This document shows positions 5,227 to 7,770 of a stretch of DNA of 7,770 bases, piece by piece. The stretch is from CAZPXF01 sp964590945. GTDB lineage: Bacteria > Bacillota > Clostridia > Lachnospirales > Lachnospiraceae. The stretch is taken from assembly GCA_964590945.1 (NCBI GenBank), contig CAZPXF010000091.1, forward strand, positions 1 through 7,770. Reading direction: 5' to 3'. The number at the start of each line of letters is the position of its first letter. Positions within the stretch are counted from its first letter, which is position 1. The translations under genes were made by a program, and so were the position numbers. Under the pieces are notes generated by a model. It was not told the origin of the DNA, searched no databases, and saw only the letters and a list, made by a program, of their open reading frames with translations.

Positions 5227-7436
5227 CAATTATCACCCCGTCTTTCGCCGGATGGCATATTGCCGCCATTTTCGCCGAACGGCATATCTCCTCCGCCGTC
5301 GGACATGCCTCCTTTGCCGGACATGCCGCCGTCTCCGTCTCCGAATCCGCCGTTCATCTGACCGGAACTATCGCCGGATATGTTCCCTGACTTCTGATAA
5401 TAAACCGTATCGCCTTCAGAAAGTCCGTCTGTGATCTCGACCGTACTGCCGTCAGATATCCCGGTAGTCACCTCTGTCTCACCGGAAAGATTCCCTTCAT
5501 CATCCTGCTCTGTGTATACAAACACCTTCCTGCCTTTTTCCTGAAGAGCATTGACCGGTATCGTCAGGACGTCTTCTTTTTTCTCCACAACAATTGTGGC
5601 GGATGCATTCATTCCTGCTTTTATCTGGTCATCCTTCTCAAGAGAAATCTCTACTACATATTTTGCAGAGCTCCCGCTTGTTGAACTTGCGCTTGCGCTG
5701 ACCTTTGTTACCGTTCCTGTGAAGGCTTCATCTTCGATGGCGTCCAGCGTAATCTCCGCCTCCTGATCTTCCGCCACAGAATTAATATCCAGTTCATCCA
5801 CATTGACAGAAAGCAGCATCGTATCATCGGTTGCAAGAGTAAACGCGGTCACCTCCGTAATGGAAGCCGATGACGTTTCGCTGTCCGAGGAAGAACCGGA
5901 TGACGCGGCGCTGCTGCCTGTACTGCTGGTTGAGCCTGTGCTGCCGCTCTTAGCAGATGCGCTCGCTGTGCTCCCGCTGCCGGAAGATTCCGCGCCGCTG
6001 CTTTTCGCGGAGGATTCTGTCCCGCTGCTTTTCGCAGAAGAATCCGCTCCATCACCATTGGTTGAATCCGTGCTGCCGGAGGAATCGGAAGAATTGCCTG
6101 TGTCTTTTCCGTCAGACGAACTTTCCTCCTCATTACTGTCAGCCGCTGTCTCCGGAAATGTAATGGTAAATGTCGCCGTCTTTCCGTCTCCGGAAACCGT
6201 AACGCCCGACAATGTACCTGTCTCTGTCTTTGTAATACTGTTGCCGGTAAATACATATCCATCCGCCGCCTGCAGCGTAATTTCGGCTCTGTATGTAGTC
6301 TCTGCTGCAAATGTGTCCGCTGATGGATTCCACACAATACTTCCGCTGTAGCTGCCGTCCGACACATAGATACTGGTCTGGGGCTTCTCCCCGGTAACCG
6401 GCGCTGCAACTACAAGTTTGGATGCTGAGCTGCTGTCGCTTCCCGCAACAGCCAGGGAAAGTGTTTTCTCTTCTTCCGATTCTTCATTATCATCATCTGC
6501 ATCTGTGTCATCCGATGTCCCGGACGCTGACGATAATGTCATAATCTTATACGTACTGCCGCTTTCACCACTTCCATCCCCTGTGACGCTGCTGTTCATA
6601 TTTGACACACTGCTGCTCATATTTGACACGCTGCTGCCGGAAGACCCGGAAGTTCCATTGGAATCTGTGCTGTCCGTAACATTCACATCCACAACTGTTC
6701 CATCCTGATCCGCTGTGATTTTCCCGGTCTGTACCATCTGCGCGAGCTTCTGCGCCGTCTGCGCCAGTTCCTCCCGCTGCGAGAGAAGAACCGCATATTT
6801 CTCCGAGTTCTCATCATTAATTATGGTAAAAAGCTTCGTCCCCGCTGAAACTGACTGCCCCTTCGAAACATGGATCTTCGAGACAGTTCCGCTTCCTGCT
6901 ATGACTTCCATTTTATCCCCTGTATCGCTTGCTGAGATGACAAGAAGAGCGCCATTTTTCGCGATCCTCTCTGTCACACTGTCGCCCTTTTTTGCGTAAA
7001 TCTTCTGAATCGTACCGCTGACGGATGCAGTCACCGTCTCCGTGTCATCTCCGTTTTTGCAGTCATTGATCTGATCGTCTATATCTTCTATAGACTCCTG
7101 AACTGTTGACAAAACCTCCAATACGGAAGTCTTATCCACGGTCGCCAGCACATCGCCCTCAGAGACCGCATCGCCGCTCTCCACTTTTACTTCTTTCACG
7201 GTGATTCCGGACGGAATCTGCACGGACTCCGAGGCTTTCAGCTCCAGATTGCCGGTTCCGACGATCGTATTGGAAATCGTCCCCTTTTCTGCTACGGCTT
7301 TCTGGACTTTTGCCGTATCTTCCATCCCTCCGTTATTTCTCTTCAGGAAGAATAATACTCCCGCTCCCACACAGGCAACAACGATAACCGCTCCGATTAT
7401 CAGCACCTTTTTATTCTTTACTTTCAATTTCCGCAC
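5226..7436 (-). CDS. Oversized membrane-fusion adaptor (HlyD/MacA/YknX-like) with embedded surface-type domain
   Basis: This is the 736-residue adaptor of the ABC pump, anchored by one N-terminal helix (about 11-32) with the rest outside the membrane. YknX/MacA-type adaptors are usually about 370-450 residues. Lipoyl-type half motifs occur at about 68-101, 134-169, 176-206 and, partly, 239-251. Short helices lie between them (103-126 and 210-237). A Ser/Gly/Asp linker (about 253-325) precedes an apparent beta-sandwich module (about 345-428, with IVWNPSADTFAAETTYRAEI and ADGYVFTG) like repeats in Firmicute surface proteins. A second Ser-rich linker (429-526) follows. The adaptor then resumes with a beta-barrel (VNVDELDINSV, 545-554; IKAGMNASATIVVE, 605-618) and a membrane-proximal domain (LTIPVNALQEKG, 624-635). 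The tail (684-736) is Gly/Met-rich and repeats DMPFGE/NMPSGE. The start is GTG 7436, placed 8 bases behind AGGAGG. The frame is unbroken, so this is one gene and not a frameshifted pair. Confidence 0.92.
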   Translation of the reverse strand: MRKLKVKNKKVLIIGAVIVVACVGAGVLFFLKRNNGGMEDTAKVQKAVAEKGTISNTIVGTGNLELKASESVQIPSGITVKEVKVESGDAVSEGDVLATVDKTSVLEVLSTVQESIEDIDDQINDCKNGDDTETVTASVSGTIQKIYAKKGDSVTERIAKNGALLVISASDTGDKMEVIAGSGTVSKIHVSKGQSVSAGTKLFTIINDENSEKYAVLLSQREELAQTAQKLAQMVQTGKITADQDGTVVDVNVTDSTDSNGTSGSSGSSVSNMSSSVSNMNSSVTGDGSGESGSTYKIMTLSSASGTSDDTDADDDNEESEEEKTLSLAVAGSDSSSASKLVVAAPVTGEKPQTSIYVSDGSYSGSIVWNPSADTFAAETTYRAEITLQAADGYVFTGNSITKTETGTLSGVTVSGDGKTATFTITFPETAADSNEEESSSDGKDTGNSSDSSGSTDSTNGDGADSSAKSSGTESSAKSSGAESSGSGSTASASAKSGSTGSTSSTGSSAASSGSSSDSETSSASITEVTAFTLATDDTMLLSVNVDELDINSVAEDQEAEITLDAIEDEAFTGTVTKVSASASSTSGSSAKYVVEISLEKDDQIKAGMNASATIVVEKKEDVLTIPVNALQEKGRKVFVYTEQDDEGNLSGETEVTTGISDGSTVEITDGLSEGDTVYYQKSGNISGDSSGQMNGGFGDGDGGMSGKGGMSDGGGDMPFGENGGNMPSGERRGDN
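5229..5387 (-). other. Gly/Met/Asp-rich C-terminal tail of the adaptor
   Basis: This encodes residues 684-736, about 53 residues made mostly of Gly, Asp, Ser and Met, with the short repeat GG(D/N)MP(F/S)GE near the end. It lies beyond the membrane-proximal domain and is probably disordered. Gly/Met-rich tails are familiar on adaptors of this kind in Clostridia; their function is not established here. Confidence 0.7.
5859..6152 (-). repeat. Ser/Ala/Gly low-complexity linker in the adaptor
   Basis: This encodes residues 429-526, dominated by Ser, Gly, Ala, Thr, Asp and Glu with four Lys. It joins the surface-type module to the beta-barrel. Its skewed codons keep long antisense and alternative frames open here; those frames are not genes. 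Confidence 0.75.
5995..6048 (-). repeat. Tandem 27-base repeat, two copies
   Basis: Two adjacent 27-base units (5995-6021 and 6022-6048) share CCGCTGCTTTTCGC and then diverge at a few positions. They encode a nine-residue repeat, SSAKSSGTE / SSAKSSGAE, inside the second Ser-rich linker of the adaptor. The pattern fits recent slippage or duplication, so length may vary between strains. Confidence 0.8.
6153..6404 (-). other. Embedded Ig-like/surface-repeat-type domain in the adaptor
   Basis: This encodes residues 345-428. Its composition differs from the flanking linkers, with regular beta-strand patterning and aromatic residues: GSIVWNPSADTFAA, then TTYRAEITLQAADGYVFTG, and closing TATFTITFPET. 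By recognition it resembles tandem modules of S-layer-like and other Firmicute surface proteins (the pattern 'W.P....FAA.T.Y.A.ITL...GY.F'). The assignment is from memory of the pattern and not from a search. Confidence 0.6.
6589..6630 (-). repeat. Tandem 21-base repeat, two copies
   Basis: Two adjacent 21-base units (6589-6609 and 6610-6630) differ at two positions and are followed by a third partial CTGCTG. They encode a seven-residue repeat, SSVSNMS / SSVSNMN, in the first Ser-rich linker of the adaptor. Confidence 0.8.
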
Positions 7437-7527
7437 ATCTTCTTCCTCCTGTTATTGCTTTTCCCTTTATGACCCTGATGTTTCCGCCAGACAGACCGCA
7501 AACCGATCTGCTCCGTACCGCCATTCA
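7437..7527 (-). other. Short intergenic gap before the adaptor
   Basis: This 91-base gap separates the upstream partial gene from the adaptor. Apart from the adaptor's ribosome binding site I see no well-spaced promoter hexamers, no strong hairpin and no U-tract. The upstream gene and the pump are therefore plausibly co-transcribed. Confidence 0.5.
7445..7450 (-). promoter_or_regulatory. Ribosome binding site fixing the adaptor GTG start
   Basis: AGGAGG reads at 7450-7445, 8 bases before the in-frame GTG at 7436. An out-of-frame ATG lies at 7438-7436, sharing its G with the GTG, and would end after four codons (ATG TGC GGA AAT TGA). Only the GTG gives the long frame and the expected Lys-rich N-terminus followed by a membrane helix. 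Confidence 0.75.
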
Positions 7528-7770
7528 CTATACCGTGGATTGCTGCCGGTCGCCCCTGTCTCTCATCCCGCCGGATATCACGGTTATCGTCTCAACCTTG
7601 CCGTCCTCGTCAAAGGTAACCCTGATCGTGTCCCCTTCGGAAATATCATCTATAGATATCTCTTCCTCAGTGGCTTCCGGCTTTCCTTTGCCGCCGGACC
7701 GATTCCCAAAGTTCTCTGCATCCGGAGACTTCTCCGTATCTTCGCTGTCCGCGGAATCCTCCGTATCTTC
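7528..7770 (-). CDS. C-terminal fragment of an acidic, probably exported protein of unknown function (cut by window edge)
   Basis: An open frame of 80 codons enters from the right edge and ends in TAG at 7530-7528, directly followed by a second stop, TGA. The fragment begins with an acidic repeat-like stretch (EDTEDSADSEDTEKS). A Gly/Lys-rich turn (NRSGGKGKPE) and a predicted beta-rich end follow (ISIDDISEGDTIRV, then TFDEDGKVETITVISGG), with a basic tail (MRDRGDRQQSTV). The 'D(I/L)S.GD...VT.DEDGK...ITV' ending resembles small exported Clostridia proteins that I recall near MacA-type adaptors. No signal peptide or lipobox can be checked because the N-terminus is missing. It has the same orientation as the pump genes and lies 91 bases upstream with no obvious terminator between, so it may be the first known member of the same operon. 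No function is assigned. Confidence 0.75.
   Translation of the reverse strand, partial: EDTEDSADSEDTEKSPDAENFGNRSGGKGKPEATEEEISIDDISEGDTIRVTFDEDGKVETITVISGGMRDRGDRQQSTV

Noticed and set aside
4531..5361. Plus-strand open frame of 276 codons opposite the ATPase
   Set aside because: The opposite strand encodes an ATPase with every catalytic motif intact. The antisense product has no recognisable domain.
5995..6048. Repeats as a CRISPR or regulatory array
   Set aside because: There are only two copies, with no spacers between them and in frame within a coding region, so they are protein-coding tandem duplications.
5803..6351. Long plus-strand open frame (182 codons) opposite the adaptor
   Set aside because: It is antisense to the Ser/Gly-rich linkers, whose codon bias suppresses stop codons on the other strand. 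It has no ribosome binding site of note and is a monotonous Ser/Leu/Val/Pro product.
5849..6409. Minus-strand open frame (186 codons) in another frame of the adaptor
   Set aside because: It is an Arg-rich shadow of the same low-complexity DNA. The adaptor frame runs unbroken through it and has recognisable domains on both sides.

Overview
The window reads as a chromosomal segment of a Gram-positive Firmicute, most likely a gut-type Clostridia/Lachnospiraceae bacterium. This is inferred from the MetRS N-terminus (TSGKPHIGN and a CTPC zinc knuckle), the strong AGGAGG ribosome binding sites, the moderate G+C content and the MacAB/YknXYZ-type export genes. No species call is possible from sequence alone. 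Every gene I can support lies on the minus strand, so the biological reading order runs from base 7770 down to base 1. There is no RNA gene, IS element, CRISPR array or origin.

In transcription order: (1) 7770-7528 is the C-terminal end of an unidentified acidic protein, cut by the window edge. (2) 7436-3275 is a tight three-gene ABC export operon. It encodes a 736-residue membrane-fusion (HlyD/MacA/YknX-like) adaptor, a MacB/LolD-type ATPase and a MacB/FtsX-type permease. The adaptor and ATPase genes overlap as TGATG and the ATPase and permease genes as ATGA, so translation is probably coupled. (3) 3189-563 is a regulatory block: a sensor histidine kinase, an OmpR/PhoB-type response regulator and a HAD-superfamily phosphatase whose start lies inside the regulator's 3' end. 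An extended -10 promoter candidate (TGGTATAAT) sits in the 85-base gap in front of the kinase. (4) 445-1 is the 5' part of metG, separated from the HAD gene by 117 AT-rich bases that probably hold its promoter.

The likely joint role is an envelope export pump with its own two-component system. In this arrangement the kinase commonly senses an envelope-active compound or a pump substrate, and the regulator tunes the pump. This is inference from family and layout; the substrate cannot be read from the sequence.

The most unusual element is the adaptor. It is about twice the usual size for YknX/MacA-like proteins. It carries at least three lipoyl-type motifs, two long Ser/Asp/Gly-rich linkers with short tandem repeats, and an embedded beta-sandwich module resembling repeats of Firmicute cell-surface proteins. 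It ends in a Gly/Met-rich tail. This suggests an adaptor elaborated to reach into, or interact with, the thick Gram-positive wall. I did not find convincing evidence of a wholly new system; the adaptor architecture and the RR/HAD overlap are the points most worth checking.
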